Position numbers and translations under genes: made by a program. A stretch of DNA of 64,000 nt from Hygrocybe punicea (lineage: Eukaryota; Basidiomycota; Agaricomycetes; Agaricales; Hygrophoraceae). This document shows, piece by piece, positions 35,283-47,057 of this stretch. The DNA is taken from NCBI GenBank assembly GCA_963556145.1, contig OY744467.1:1-64000 (forward strand), read 5' to 3'. The notes beneath the pieces were generated by a model. That model was not told the origin of the DNA, ran no database searches, and saw only the letters and a list, made by a program, of their open reading frames with translations. Numbering within the stretch: the stretch's first letter is position 1; each line of letters opens with the position of its first letter.

Positions 35283-36533
35283 ATGGCCTCCCAAAGCAAC
35301 CTTGCGGTTTTCCACCAAAGACGTCTGGCTCCTGCTGGAAAGCCTCCAACACATGCTCAGTATGCTAAGATGAAAACTTGGGCCTCATATCGTGGCAAGT
35401 TGAGATTCACATTTATTTGGAAAACCTTACATGACAATGTTTCAACCTTAGTTGTAGATGAAGGTGATGAGACAGTGAACTTTGTTCGAAAAGACACGTA
35501 AGAACGTCATGCGCAATGGTTATACATTGATCTGAGCTCATCCTTTCCCCAAGTGTGGCAATCATCCCACCAGAGACAGAGTATGCTACTCTTCCTCCTC
35601 GACGGCCGGATGGACATCTTCATCCAGATTGCTATTGGTATGGGACCATTGAGGATCTCAGAGCCTCACCTGAGAGTGATGATGGTGAACCCCCTGAGCT
35701 GTGGGCAAAGGTGTCCTGGTTTTACACCCAACAGCACATTCAGGATGTGAAGTTAAGTAAAAGGCTGAAAAGGAAGCTGCTTGCCTTGCTGTAAGATTTA
35801 TTCATCTGCCATCATAGTCTTGGATTGAATCATCCATTCTCTTCAGTCCATTTGAGCAGATGAGCTCTACTGAGCTCATCAAGAGCAATCATGATCAAAT
35901 CATTCCTGCTCTAAGTATTGAATGTGAGCTTACCTTGATGGTTGTATTTCTTCACATTGAACACATGGATTATCCTTGCCAGCCCCCATGAAAATTCCTT
36001 ACTTTGATGACAGGCGATCCAACAGTCGGGAAGTTGGTGTTGGTGCATGGTTTTGGCGGTTTGAGGTCAACTTCCTAAACAAGAATCTTGAGGTGATGGT
36101 GAGTGGCTAAACATGGCAGTGAAAGCTGTTATTAACTGAAGGACTTGCTGCTCAGAGGATTCAGAAAGGCTGTTGCAAGAGAGTCTACAGTCCAAGCAAG
36201 GATCTCCAACGTTTTTGCGTTTACTGTGAAGAATGGCTTCATGAGGGATGCCTCACAGGGCCCATTGAAGTGACACTTCGGGAGCTGAATGATTTGGATA
36301 AGTTGACACAGAGCGTGCCAATTTTCAGGGGTTCAAATGGCCAAGGTCGGGATCAGCAGAAGGACTGGCATGTGGCTGGTACTGGACGAAAGATTGAGAA
36401 GGCTCGTGACTGGGCTGATAAAGAGGTGGCTCCAAATGATTGGAGACAGTTGCTGGGTGCAGAGTTTGTGGATGAGATGATCCAGACACAGTGGGACTGT
36501 TATGAATGTCCTACATGTCTTAATCAGATGTGA
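35283..36533 (+). CDS. BAH-PHD chromatin-reader-like protein
   Basis: Exons are 35283-35497, 35554-35790, 35847-35923, 35983-36092 (or 36098) and 36156-36533. A BAH domain is visible: CYWYGTIEDL, LWAKVSWFY and, after an intron, ELIKSNHDQIIPALSIE, the order found in BAH domains of chromatin readers. A PHD-like finger follows: CCKRVYSP, then CVYCEEWLHEGC. The last zinc pair appears only at the C-terminus (CYECPTC) after an insertion of about 80 residues, which is unusual. Such proteins read histone methylation in other eukaryotes, with a nuclear location expected. The gene sits in a repeat whose two other copies have lost the central coding part. It is about 335-340 residues, and the last intron donor is ambiguous. 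Confidence 0.7.
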
Positions 36534-37066
36534 ACTATTGCCAGTACACTTGTAATTCATTCATGATCAACACCATTGTGATGAAATTTAGATTTACAAA
36601 TATCTCATACGGACAATCATGACCAGTGGAGTGGAATCAGGCACTGTTGAAGACTCCATGGCCACAAGTACACTTTAGATGGTGACCAGAGTTGAATACA
36701 TGTATCAATAAAAGAGTCTATAGAGGCACATAAAGTGCAGAATGACCACAGTACAGTTATGAGAATTGAGGCCAGAAGGAGTCTCATAACCCATATCAGA
36801 CAAGTAAACATGACCAAACAACTTGATTATGAATCATAATTGATGCCATCATCACATGATAATTAGAAGCCAAACTCGGACTAATTTCCCACATTAACAC
36901 AGATTCCCCCCCAACTTGCATGGACTCTTTCTCCATAACCGGTCCGCCGATTTCTTAGATAATTGGTACAGAGCACCTCAGTAGTGTACCCAATGGATTG
37001 CCAACTTAAATCTGCAACAATTTCATGTCCCAGACTTGTATATATATACATAGAAGACCGGTATAA
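36534..37066. repeat. Right-end segment of the BAH-PHD repeat
   Basis: The 3' flank of the BAH-PHD gene is homologous to 9531-10138 and 40428-41034 and ends with the same agaagaccggtataat. It is immediately followed by the left terminal repeat of the 1.48-kb element at 37067. Confidence 0.7.
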
Positions 37067-38543
37067 TCTGCCACCCAGGAAAGCTATTAGTCTGATGGAT
37101 TGTGGTACCATTCGCCGGTAGTGGTGGGATCGGGATCACATGAACCTGGGCCACTGGAATCACATGACTGGCACGTCCAGGATCACATGACCGACACCAG
37201 GATCACATGACTGCACAGCACTACATAAGCGATCGTCACGTGACTGTATCAAGACTTACATGGCTGATACCTGTATTATATAATGATGGATCACATGACC
37301 GACACCAAGATCACATGACTGGCACATGCAGGATCACATGATCGACTTCTGGATCACATGATTGCACAGCATTACATAAGCGATCATCACGTGAGTGTAT
37401 CATGACTCACATGATTGATATCTGTATTACATAACCATGGATCACGTGACTGAATCACATGATTATCACATGATTTGCCATCACGATCACATGAGTGCAC
37501 AGCATTACATAAGCGATCGTGGCCATATATTTCAATTTCTGTCTTGCATAATACACTTGCTATATATGCATGTATATATATATAGATCGTACTGTTCTAA
37601 CCTTCCGAGCAATGACGTTGTCAGACGAGCAACCTGCCGAGCACCTAATCGCGTTTAACCAGGTAATCATATGCTTATTTGTAGCACGGCTATCATACAT
37701 AAGCCTAGTATGACTGGTATGACTGGTATGTACTGATGCGAACGAATAGAGCCTATTTGCTGATGGTCGCCATGGCAACAGTGGCTTACCACATCGAACG
37801 GTGGTGACCGTCACCCGATCGGTGGCTGCGAGTGTCACGAACATCACGAACGTCACAAATATGATCCTGGCTATAGATAATGACAGGAACATGTCGAAAT
37901 GGGCTTGCTGGTGCATGTAACCGTTCGTTTCCACCCGAGAGTGTTCCTGGATGATCTCATCGCGTCCCCGGGCATCGAATACACCATACAGCATTTTTTA
38001 TAGCAAGAAGACAACCCAACTTTCAAATATTTGCGCACGTTTGGTCTCCACCCACATTTCGTGCCATCCCTCCTCATACCATCCTCTTTCAGGGTCCTCG
38101 CCATCGCGATCCTGGACCCCGATAACCCCCGGTGGACATCGCTTGCAGTGACTCATATATATGTCATATTTATACCCTTGTAATGGCTTTATCTTGTAAC
38201 GCTTGCTTGGATATCACTTTCTTGCCCAAATGCGGTATGTGTTTCTCGTCCGCGGTCATTGTGGCTGCATTCACAGGGTTCAAAAACCCCTGGTTCGTGT
38301 CGATTGCATAACATTCCCATGGTCGGTTCTCCCTCGCAAACCACTGTTCCCACGATTGTGCACCCTGTATAGTCACTGCTTGCAAATGGAATCCAACCAT
38401 GGGAAGCACAAACTGACCACGCAGATCGGGGAATAGGAGCCTGGCTTTCAGAATCTGAGACAATTTCGGCGATAGCTACACAGGTTCTTCCCTGCAAACC
38501 AAATCGGCGAATGCTACCATCTGCCACCCAGGAAAGCTATTAG
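37067..38543. mobile_element. 1.48-kb element with 24-bp direct terminal repeats, full copy
   Basis: The 24-bp sequence beginning tctgccacccaggaaagc is present at both ends (37067-37090 and 38520-38543) in the same orientation. The left half carries repeats of gatcacatga and gcgatc motifs; the right half matches 22921-24070. A core motif ccgagcaatgacgttgtcag is shared with the 689-bp elements, although the terminal repeats of the two families differ. No convincing protein is encoded. It could be a non-autonomous LTR-type miniature element or a recombination-derived block. Confidence 0.7.
37115..37510. repeat. TCACATGA/TCACGTGA-rich repeat cluster
   Basis: The palindrome-like octamers tcacatga and tcacgtga occur more than a dozen times. 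A longer module ending gcacagcattacataagcgatc recurs at about 37213, 37364 and 37497 (spacing 151 and 133 bp). Cacgtg is the E-box core bound by bHLH regulators, but function here is speculative. Part of the cluster is also present at 22921-23050. Confidence 0.8.
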
Positions 38544-38544
38544 G

Positions 38545-39140
38545 ACAATGGGGGGCCCCAGTCTGCCACCTCACTGCCCTTTGCCCACAACCCCAACCCC
38601 GCTTGGTCAACACCTACGACACCCCTTCCACATCTGTTTTCAAGCACCCCCAACCCACTTGCACCCCCTGCATCACGTTTGCGTTGAGAACGGAACAACG
38701 GCGGGCCCACATACTTCACCTCGCCGCCCTTTGCCCACAACCCCCAACCCCGCTTGGTCAACACCCATGGCTCCCCGTCCCCGTCCGTTCTCGACCACCC
38801 CTGACTCACTTACACCTCCCGCGTCACCTTTGCGTTGAGAACAGGATAACGAGGGGCCCCAGTCCGCCACCTCGCCACCCTTTGCCCAAACTAACCACTC
38901 CTACTTGTTCGACATCCACAGCTCCACCTCCCCGCCTGCTTTCAACACCACCTCAGTCGACGACACCCCCAGCATCTTGTTCGCGTCGAAAATGTGGTAT
39001 CCGGGGCCCCAAATCCAACGCATCCCTGCCCCTATGCCCCAACCCCCACACCCCACTTATTCAGCAACCAAGGCACCCCCACCCTGTTTACCGCCATCCC
39101 CGACTTGACCACACCTCTGGCATCTCATTCATGTACAGAC
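38545..39140. repeat. Short 151-bp-unit array, second site
   Basis: Three to four units of the same C-rich repeat as at 4600-8220 begin directly after the terminal repeat of the 1.48-kb element. From about 38700 they are part of the segmental duplication shared with 7795-10138. Confidence 0.85.
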
Positions 39141-39360
39141 CTGTAGACTACACATTGTCTATTGAGTATTAATAAAATATTTTCCTCAGTCCAACTTGCT
39201 AGATTCTGGAATCCAGAGCCTCGGTTGACTTGTACAAATTCACCTCAATCAACCAGCTAAATTTTTCAAAGGAGATGATTGTTGATGCTAACAATTGTGC
39301 TACCAAATTATTTATGTATCTCAAACCATGTCCTTCATCACCTGACAATTCTGAAGCAAT

Positions 39361-40069
39361 TAGACTGTCCACGGGCAGGGCCATGAGCCTCTGGCCCTAG
39401 GGTCGACCCCGGCCCGGCCCTAAAGGGCCCTCCAATTGAGGGCCAAGGGCCAAGTCAGTAAACAGCTGGCCCTGAGGGTCGGCCCTGGGCTGGCCCTGGC
39501 CCAGCCCTCTTAGATGTCTGAGGTACATGTATGTCATTTAGCTTACTCTAACCATGCATGCTTTAGCATTTCCAAAGGCACCAGGCTTGGAAAATTTGTT
39601 CCCATAGTTGGAGATCCTTTTAGCCTTGGGGTCCCCACAGGTTCATAACTCCATGGTATAAAAGGCTACCAAGATGGCTCATGACTATCTAGCTATAAAT
39701 ACACCCTGAACCCATATTGCTGAGCACATATACTATGGCCCTCAATAATGCCAATGAAGGAATTCAAATTCAGAGGACTGTAAGCTACATGCTGCATACA
39801 CAGATAAAATGCTTGATGTGGAAGGAGAGATCATGAAGAAATATGTTGGGGATTTTGACTTTAATGATGACTATGTGGATTAGAATACTGTTATGTGGAT
39901 TAGAATACTGTGAATGGAGAGTATGTATGGACAAATCTTTGAGATAGAGGGCCAGGACTGACCAAGGCCGACCCTGACCTGGCCTGGCCCTGACCTGGCC
40001 CTTATGACCCAGGGCTGGGGCCAGCAAAATCAGGTGAGGGCCAGCCTGGACTGACCCGTGGACAGTCTA
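39361..40069. mobile_element. Non-autonomous hAT-like MITE, copy 2 (709 bp)
   Basis: It has the same inverted ends (tagactgtccacggg / cccgtggacagtcta) and the same 8-bp target duplication gaagcaat (39353-39360 and 40070-40077) as copy 1. It was therefore carried along by the segmental duplication and is not a second insertion event. Confidence 0.85.
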
Positions 40070-40077
40070 GAAGCAAT

Positions 40078-40427
40078 ACTCCACTAAATGTAACACCAGC
40101 AAATGTCAACTGTAAACTTGCCAAGTTTGCCTCCAACTCATTTGTTTCAGGTGTGGATTCTTCATCCACCAAGTGTTGAAGGGACACAAGATCAACCAAT
40201 TTGCAGGGGTTCAAATGGTCAAGGTCGGGATCAGCAGAAGGACTGACATGTGGCAGGTAGTGGACAAAAGATTGAGAAGGTTTGTGAATGGGCTGAGAAA
40301 GAGGCAGCTCCAAATGATTGGAGACAGTTGCTTGGTCCAGTGTTTTGTGGATGAAATGATTCAGACACATTAGTACTGTTATGAATGTCCTACATGTCTT
40401 CACCAAATTTGAACTGTTGCCAGTGCA
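40078..40427 (+). pseudogene. Internally deleted BAH-PHD gene remnant, copy 2
   Basis: Same structure and deletion junction as 9192-9530: the left flank of the BAH-PHD gene is joined directly to its last exon. It is not functional as a BAH-PHD protein. Confidence 0.75.
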
Positions 40428-41034
40428 CTTGTAATGCAATCATGACCAACACCATTGTTTTGTACTTGATGGAAATTTGGATGGTTAAAAACTTGCAAAT
40501 TTCTCATATGGACAGTGGGATTCGGCACCAGTAGAGTGGATTTAGACAATGTTGAAGACTCCAAGGCCACAAGTCCACTTTACATGGCAAGCAGAGTTGA
40601 ATACAATAGATGGTGGTACAATTGTGAACAGAGCAGAGACAAGATCATTGGCAATGAAAAGGACTATGGAGACATATAAAGTGCAGGATGCCCACAATAC
40701 AGTTATGAGATTGATTTAGAAGTGAGCCCCGAAAGGAGATTCACAACCCATATAAGACATAAAAACATGACCAAACAACTTGATTATGAATCATAATTGA
40801 TGCCATCATCACATGATAATTAGAAGCCAAACTTGGACTAATTTCCCACATTAACACATATTCCCCTCCCAACTTGCATGGACTCTTTCTCCATAACCGG
40901 TCCGCCGATTTCTTAGAAAATTGGTACAGAGCACATCAGTAGTGTTCCCAATGGATTGCCAACTTAAATCTGCAACAATTTCATGTCCCAGACTTGTATA
41001 TATATACATAGAAGACCGGTATAATGAAAAGGCC

Positions 41035-41702
41035 TTCATGAGTGCGATGATAGACAGCTCATGTAGAAGAGTATCTCATAACATACCTTCAGTATAACGC
41101 CTACACGCTACAGATTCCTGAGACAAGGGATTTCTATCACAGGGGCAGGAACAACAGTTTTTGATGACACAGTGAGCTCCATGCAAGAAATGTATTCACT
41201 ATTGTCACGTCAATTCCCTGATGGAAAACTTGGCCTCTGGAGTGTGGGGACGTATGCAGGATACTCAACTCTTGACCTTTCAAATAGGTATTTCACACCT
41301 AAGTGAGATGCACCTGGAATGGAGCCCATACTGTTCATGGAAACAGAAGATCCCCATGGCATTCTGGAAGCAATGGCAAAATCAGGCTACGTACATGGTG
41401 AAGAAAACAAGGTTTATTATTTTAATTGCCTGGTCGATGTCGAAGGAAATATCAGGTAGTGTGCTACAGAACATCTCATGTTGTATACTCGGATACTTAC
41501 AGTCCAAACTAGATATGAGGACGCCAAACCACAAAATTTTTGCATTGGGGACATTGTCAAAGTTCAAATGAGTTTCACAGCCATACTGATGAAAGGCCAA
41601 AACTTTAAAATGTTGACGTTTCTACACTCTATTGCCTTACTCAACAGTAGTTTCACTCAGGTAAAACTTCATTCAACGGTGAAGTCTGATTATCTTGACT
41701 AA
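41035..41702 (+). pseudogene. Remnant of an uncharacterised agaricomycete protein family
   Basis: Reading across frames and one apparent intron (about 41456-41512) gives coherent segments: IPETRDFYHRGRNN, RQFPDGKLGLWSVGTYAGY, a DPHGILEAM block, and near the end FCIGDIVKVQMSF with a Leu-rich tail. I recall similar GDIVEVQ-type proteins of unknown function in Agaricomycetes. A stop after TTTTTG, an in-frame TGA at about 41305 and the lost 5' end (cut by the duplication boundary at 41034) show decay. Confidence 0.55.
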
Positions 41703-43448
41703 TACCAGGATTCTAGGTCCAAATCTAGGATGCTATCAGGAAGCATATAATGCCAGCGAACAATAACATCAAGCCAATAATCAAGCGGGTTATAGGTTAC
41801 CATGACACTGAGAAGATAACAAAGAAATTACATGTGATGCATCAGGAAATTGAACATGAAATGAGAAAGTCTTATAAGACCTGATCTGATACATCATAAG
41901 TAACATCCAGTATCACTATGATGACAGCCAGGTCAACTCAGATAATTTATGGTTACCTAGATGAAAATACATCACATCAAGCATATTGATGTCAATGTAG
42001 CATTAGTTGCCAACAATGTCTTGACCACTAATTCTGGTATTCATTGGTAACCAATGATATTAGAATATCTGTTATTGAGTAATAGGAGGGGAAAAAATTC
42101 TGCCTTTTAACCATTGTCTTTCTCATTCACTTATCTTATAATGGTCTCATGTTAAATCTTCTTGGAATTTATCTGATGTTATCTCAAGGTCTTAGAATTA
42201 ATTTTATCTAATCTTATCTCAAGGTCTTGAAAGTATCTTATCTCACTTATTGTCTTATTGTCCAGTTTGAATGCTTAATATAAGTGTAAGGATGAAAAAT
42301 TGAGACATGAACAAGATTTTGTATTTTGTTCAACCCACAGGTGTGCAGCCAAATAGTGCCAACATATGTGTACATATTTATACAGACTCCAGGTACAAGA
42401 AAGATAGTTACTTGCCAATGGAATGCCAAATCTTAACAGTGTGACCATGCATAGATTTTAATATATCACCACATACAAAATGATTCCAGTCTTGCAATAC
42501 CTCTGAGAAGAATTCACCATCTTAACATCAGAATTACATGACATGATCTTAGAATATCAGTGTGATAGCTACAGGAATAGTGTGACAATATTGTTATCAG
42601 AATTACATGACTTTATCTTAAAATATCAATGTGATAGCTACAGGAATAGTGTGACAATATTGTTATCAGAATTACATGACTTTATCTTAAAATATCAATG
42701 TGATAGCTACAGGAATAGTATGACAATATTGTTATCAGAGTTCTAAATTGTGATAAGCTTATATATCACTAATCACATGATATCAGTCAGCTATCTGTTG
42801 ATAAGATCTGTCTGGAAATCCCTGTGTCTCCACGTTTTCCTGATGTGGACATTAGCGAGTAGACCATATATACAACTAGGGCAAATTAACTGCCAACAAT
42901 GAATGAGATCGCTTGTAGTAATTTGGTTTTGGTACAAACGCAGTCTGAACAATGACTGCATTCTCTCCCTGTCCCTACACCATTCTGACCTGGCATTGGG
43001 GTGCTGGCATTGAGCCATACGCAGACATCTTGTTCTGGCTTGTGGGTCCCAACATGTCATACATGCTACATTGGTGGTTATTTGATCGAAGATGACTAAG
43101 TATAATCCAGAGTCTGGCGTCTCCGTGACATGGGTGGCATAGTAGGACGCCGTATTCCTTCTCGCTCATGTATGTGGGCATCAATTTACTGCTGGCCTAT
43201 GATGTGGCAGCTGCAGGAGTGTTTCACCTCAGTGCAGGTATCCTGACGCATTGTACATGTTGTCCACACTGCCGCTGCATGGGGCGTGTAGACAGCGTGG
43301 GTCGTGATTGGTTGTTGCATAGTATGCAGCATGAGGTGGTGGTGGTGGTGGTATTGGTACTGCTGTGTTATGTTGAGTGATCAGAATAAAAATGATGTTG
43401 AAAATGGCGTGAAAAAAATATACCATATACAGTGTGTTCAGTCTTGTC
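41703..43448. other. AT-rich non-coding region
   Basis: The sequence is AT-rich, with many short tatctta and catgat motifs and a three-unit 69-bp repeat. A minus-strand stretch near 43180-42990 reads as a partial Cys/His-containing peptide (EKEYGVLLCHPCH), possibly a fossil coding fragment. No gene can be supported. Confidence 0.4.
42545..42751. repeat. Three 69-bp tandem repeats
   Basis: Three nearly identical copies of a 69-bp unit containing gtgatagctacaggaatag and acaatattgttatcag (for example at 42554, 42623 and 42692). The frame across it is open only because 69 is a multiple of three. Confidence 0.9.
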
Positions 43449-43454
43449 GACCCC

Positions 43455-43718
43455 TATGACGTTGCACATGCACATTTATTATTCCGCAGGTTGCGCAAGG
43501 TCGCGCAACCTCCGCAATTTGTACCAGCTTTAATTTCTGTTATATAACTACAGGCAGTTACATTGTAAAAATTACCCTACCAGTGCCGTCGTGCTATTGA
43601 GCTTGACAGTCTGCTGTTGTACACTCCACCGCCAACATCTCAACCTCGAAAATACAAGCCCTTGTCAATTGACATGGCTGTCGTGTTTGCGAGGTAGATT
43701 GGTGGGTGGTGGGGTAGC
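43455..43718 (+). repeat. Left terminal inverted repeat of the 3.6-kb element
   Basis: Matches the reverse complement of 46798-47057 with scattered substitutions, many of them C/T or G/A at CpG-type positions (for example tttgcg versus tttgtg). Confidence 0.85.
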
Positions 43719-43859
43719 CATGGGCACCTGGGTGCCGTCTTCCACCCGTCTATCCTCGTCCTCAATGCATCCTCACGCATTTTCGTCATCCCTGCCTTGC
43801 CGCGCACGTGATGGATTTTCCTTCGGTGTTCATTCAGGAACGGGCAGATCCAGTGGACT

Positions 43860-44991
43860 GGCAACAACCACAGTAAGCCGAGAATGGCAAGAATGACGGA
43901 GCGGAGTAGGCTTATTATATTCGGACAGGGTGTGGAAGGAGGACTTTGATAAAGGAGGCTGCGACAGCGGAGGCGTCTTCTTCAACCACGATGATATGGG
44001 TGACGTGGATGGGGTCGTTGGAGCCGTGGAGGTCGACCCATAGCTGCTGTTGCTGTTACTGCTGCTGCTGAAACAGCCACGAGCCAGATCGGGATGGCGT
44101 GCTTCGTGGACCTGTACTGGATGTAGCAGTGGTGGCAGTGGCGGACGTTGCCGAAGCGGAACATGCGGCACATCTCCTCATCCCATCGCGGCGAGACGAC
44201 CTATAACTAGGTGTGCGTTTGAGTATAAGGGCTTTACCCTTTGCTCGCTTGCGCTCGCCCTCTTCCCATTCGACAACCTTGAACAGGCTCTCGAAGAGCT
44301 CGGAGTGGGCTGGGTCGTCTTGGCGGCGTCGGGGGGCGGATGGTGCTGGGCGTTGGGTGGATGCTACTTCAGGAGGAAAGAGGGGACCGTGCATGCTGGC
44401 GAGGACGTCCTCGAATGGAACAGAGTCGTTTAGAGGGAATGGGAGAGGTTGCTTCACTTTGGAGGGGCATCTTGTCGTGCTGGCTGTAGGGGTCATGAAC
44501 TTGTACTGGAATGGGTCGTCCTGTTTGATGGACGTGTCAGGGTATGTATCGGACATGCGGGTATAAGGGAGGGAGTCATAAGAGAGAACACCTCGCGGAC
44601 ACTGGCACGCCGCCGCCATCAAATGCTGATGATACCGCACACGGTCGAGCTCAGCCACCCTCTGTGTTTCCCGACGTCTTCTCTCATTCTCGAATGCGGC
44701 AGCCTGCTCGCGGGCCTTGATGACCAACAACCTCTCCTGGCGCAGTCAGCGCTTCTCCTCGTCCCATATGCGTTCGCACGTGCGTAATCACTCTGCCCTG
44801 AGTTGTTCCTGCCAGCGTTCGCGCTCACAACGCTGTGCCTCGAGTACAGCCTTCTGGTCGGCTTCGTCGAGGGTGAGTCTCCTGGCTGGGACGAAGCAGA
44901 TGTCAAAGTCCTCGTCCTGCACTGCGGCGACGCGGGGGTCGTCTGTTACGTTTTTCAACTCCGCAACTCCGATCCCGACTCCATTACCCAC
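43860..44991 (-). pseudogene. Coiled-coil protein gene inside the 3.6-kb element, decayed
   Basis: A continuous minus-strand reading starts at 44991 (MGNGVGIGVAELKN), becomes a Glu/Arg-rich coiled coil (ERERWQEQLRAE, ERRRRETQRVAELDRV), then a Pro-rich part. A frame change near 44170 leads to a Cys/His block (CRMFRFGNVRHCHHC). Two in-frame TGA codons at about 44785 and 44752 and the frame change show inactivation. Both TGAs stand where Arg would suit the context, consistent with C-to-T change. Function unknown. Confidence 0.55.
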
Positions 44992-45249
44992 GATGACGAT
45001 TCCGCTTTACCATACCTTCCTTTTTCGTTCCCCTTTACCTTTTGTCTTCTTTTGGACATTGTTGTTTATTCTTGTCCTTGTTCTCTTTTCTTCCTTTCTT
45101 CTTCTAGAACAATCCAGACCGACCATGGACACATCCCCACGTTACCTTGCTGTACCCGAATAGTCTCCTTGCCGACGGACATCATCGCTATTGTCTTTTC
45201 CCTCGCCCTGACATATTGTTGACTTCATCCCACGACAAACCGATTCACA

Positions 45250-45933
45250 ATGGCTGTACTCCCGACACAGCTCATTACCGTAATTGTTATTGGCAGCATT
45301 GCCATCACCTTCCTGATCGGTTTCTACTTTGTTATGATCTATCTTTGGCATCGGCATCGAAACCCTTCCGCCATTGATACTTCTGACTTCCACCTCAACA
45401 ATATCTCGACATGTAATTGACAATTGCCATTCCCGGATATATGGTTTCCACTTTTGTATTCTGTGCCTACCATCATCCTCCCTGACGATCCGACGACATT
45501 CCTCACCTGCACGCATGCCCTGGACAATCCTCGATCACGGGACATTTCACTGTTCTCTCTAATCTGACCATCGCCGGAGCATACTCTTTTGGACTTTGAC
45601 CACAGACCATACGACTTCCCAAACAGTGAACCAACCCCTATCGTATATTGTTCGCACAACACCGCTTCAATGCAGTACCCGACGACTTGTTCCCACAGCT
45701 TGTCACTCATGCCATGACTCGAAACCTGGACCCACATTCATTTATCCTTTTCCATCTTTCATCTTGATACCTCCCACACTCGTTTACAATGATACCCTTT
45801 CTTGGACGAATACCGACATCACGTGGACCTTCTTGTTCCACAAACAGGACAAGACATCACTCCTCGATACGTCATCGACACAGACATCGTCATCCGGTAC
45901 AGCTTATGCTGTTCACATGTCTGACCTCGACTA
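45250..45933 (+). pseudogene. Membrane-protein-like gene inside the 3.6-kb element, decayed
   Basis: The reading starts with a hydrophobic segment of about 25 residues (TVIVIGSIAITFLIGFYF) followed by a basic patch, like a single-pass membrane protein. It continues as a Pro/His/Asp-rich sequence interrupted by several in-frame stops (about 45418, 45565, 45715 and later). I do not recognise the family. Its divergent arrangement with the coiled-coil pseudogene suggests both belonged to the element. Confidence 0.45.
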
Positions 45934-46797
45934 GCCCACCGTCCTAGTTGGTTTTCCTTCCACACATTCCTTTGTTTTCTTTCATGCAAACCTTGCCACT
46001 ACATCCACACCACCTCAAGACATTCTCATCACCAATCCCACATTGGACGATACCCATCTTCGACCCGACCGTGCAACGCATTTGCCAGACTGCACACTTG
46101 CCTGTTACAGCAAGTGTAGACCCCGAATAGGCAATTCTGCACATCACATGATCCGATGACAAATCATCCGAGTCATCCGGACCCCCTCTATTCCTCAATG
46201 ACACCCGGGCCTCCAGTTGGATCGCGAGAACATCGACATGAGGACGCCTCATGTGCGCCTCATGGTGAACACGTGGTGTAGTTGGACATGTTGTGGCTTC
46301 ATGGTTGCGTTTCTATTTACCTCCCCTCAAGACCAGTCATTATATATACTGTTCTTGTTGTTGGTTCGGACTTTTTCTTCTTTTCCTTTCTTTACGTTTA
46401 GTCTGGTTCTTGGGGCAGACTCATCTTGTTTGGGTAACCCCCACGGCTCGCAATGACATAGACCTTGACCCCCCCCCCTCTTAGCAGTGTTGTCTTAGCT
46501 GTAAGCAACAATGAAAACTGCTGTCCTCTCCTCTGGAATCCGATCCCTAGTTAAGTTGATTGTTGCCGGAGCCTGCTGCAGAAGCGATCCGTAACATCGT
46601 CGTCTGACGTGACGTCAATTCCTTTGAGTTTGAGGAGAAGGATTTTTGATTGTGGTCCACGGAGAAGTTGTCCGCGATGTCGGACGTAGTCGTGATGGAG
46701 AAAATTTTGAATTACATAATTTGGACTTATCATTTCTCCATCAGAGCAACACGCATAACGACCAAGACGAATGGCATTGTCCTGGACTTGGATGAGG

Positions 46798-47057
46798 GGC
46801 CACCACCCATCAATCTACCTCACAAACACGACAGCCATGTCAATTGACAAGGGCCTGTATTTTCGAGGTTGATATGTTGGTGGTGGAGTGTACAACAGCT
46901 GGCTGTCAAGCTCAATAGCACGACGGCACTGGTAGGGTAATTTTTACAATGTAACTGCCTGGAGCTATATAACAGAAATTAAAGCTGGTACAAATTGCGG
47001 AGGTTGCGCAACCTTGCGCAACCTGCGGAATAATAAATGTGCATGTGCAACGTCATA
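46798..47057 (-). repeat. Right terminal inverted repeat of the 3.6-kb element
   Basis: Inverse partner of 43455-43718; immediately followed by the gacccc target duplication. Confidence 0.85.

Larger units (their letters stand above)
38700..41034. repeat. 2.3-kb segmental duplication, copy 2
   Basis: Near-identical to 7795-10138, including MITE and BAH-PHD remnant. It lacks about 20 bp within the MITE (between two gccagc motifs near 40020). It ends at the shared agaagaccggtataatg and then meets a different flank from copy 1, so the duplication boundary is at the repeat terminus. Confidence 0.9.
43455..47057. mobile_element. 3.6-kb DNA transposon-like element, about 260-bp inverted repeats
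   Basis: The ends are inverted repeats of roughly 260 bp (43455-43718 and 46798-47057) beginning tatgacgttgcacatgcac. Each is directly flanked by gacccc (43449-43454 and 47058-47063), a perfect 6-bp target duplication. The repeats contain ttgcgcaaggtcgcgcaac-type palindromes. The interior holds at least two decayed coding regions in divergent orientation and no transposase I recognise. The 6-bp duplication does not fit hAT, Mutator, mariner or CACTA; Dada-type elements have 6-7 bp, but this is inference. Confidence 0.85.

Noticed and set aside
44050..44433. Plus-strand frame of 127 codons in the 3.6-kb element
   Set aside because: It is opposite the better-supported coiled-coil pseudogene and shows no protein-like composition of its own.
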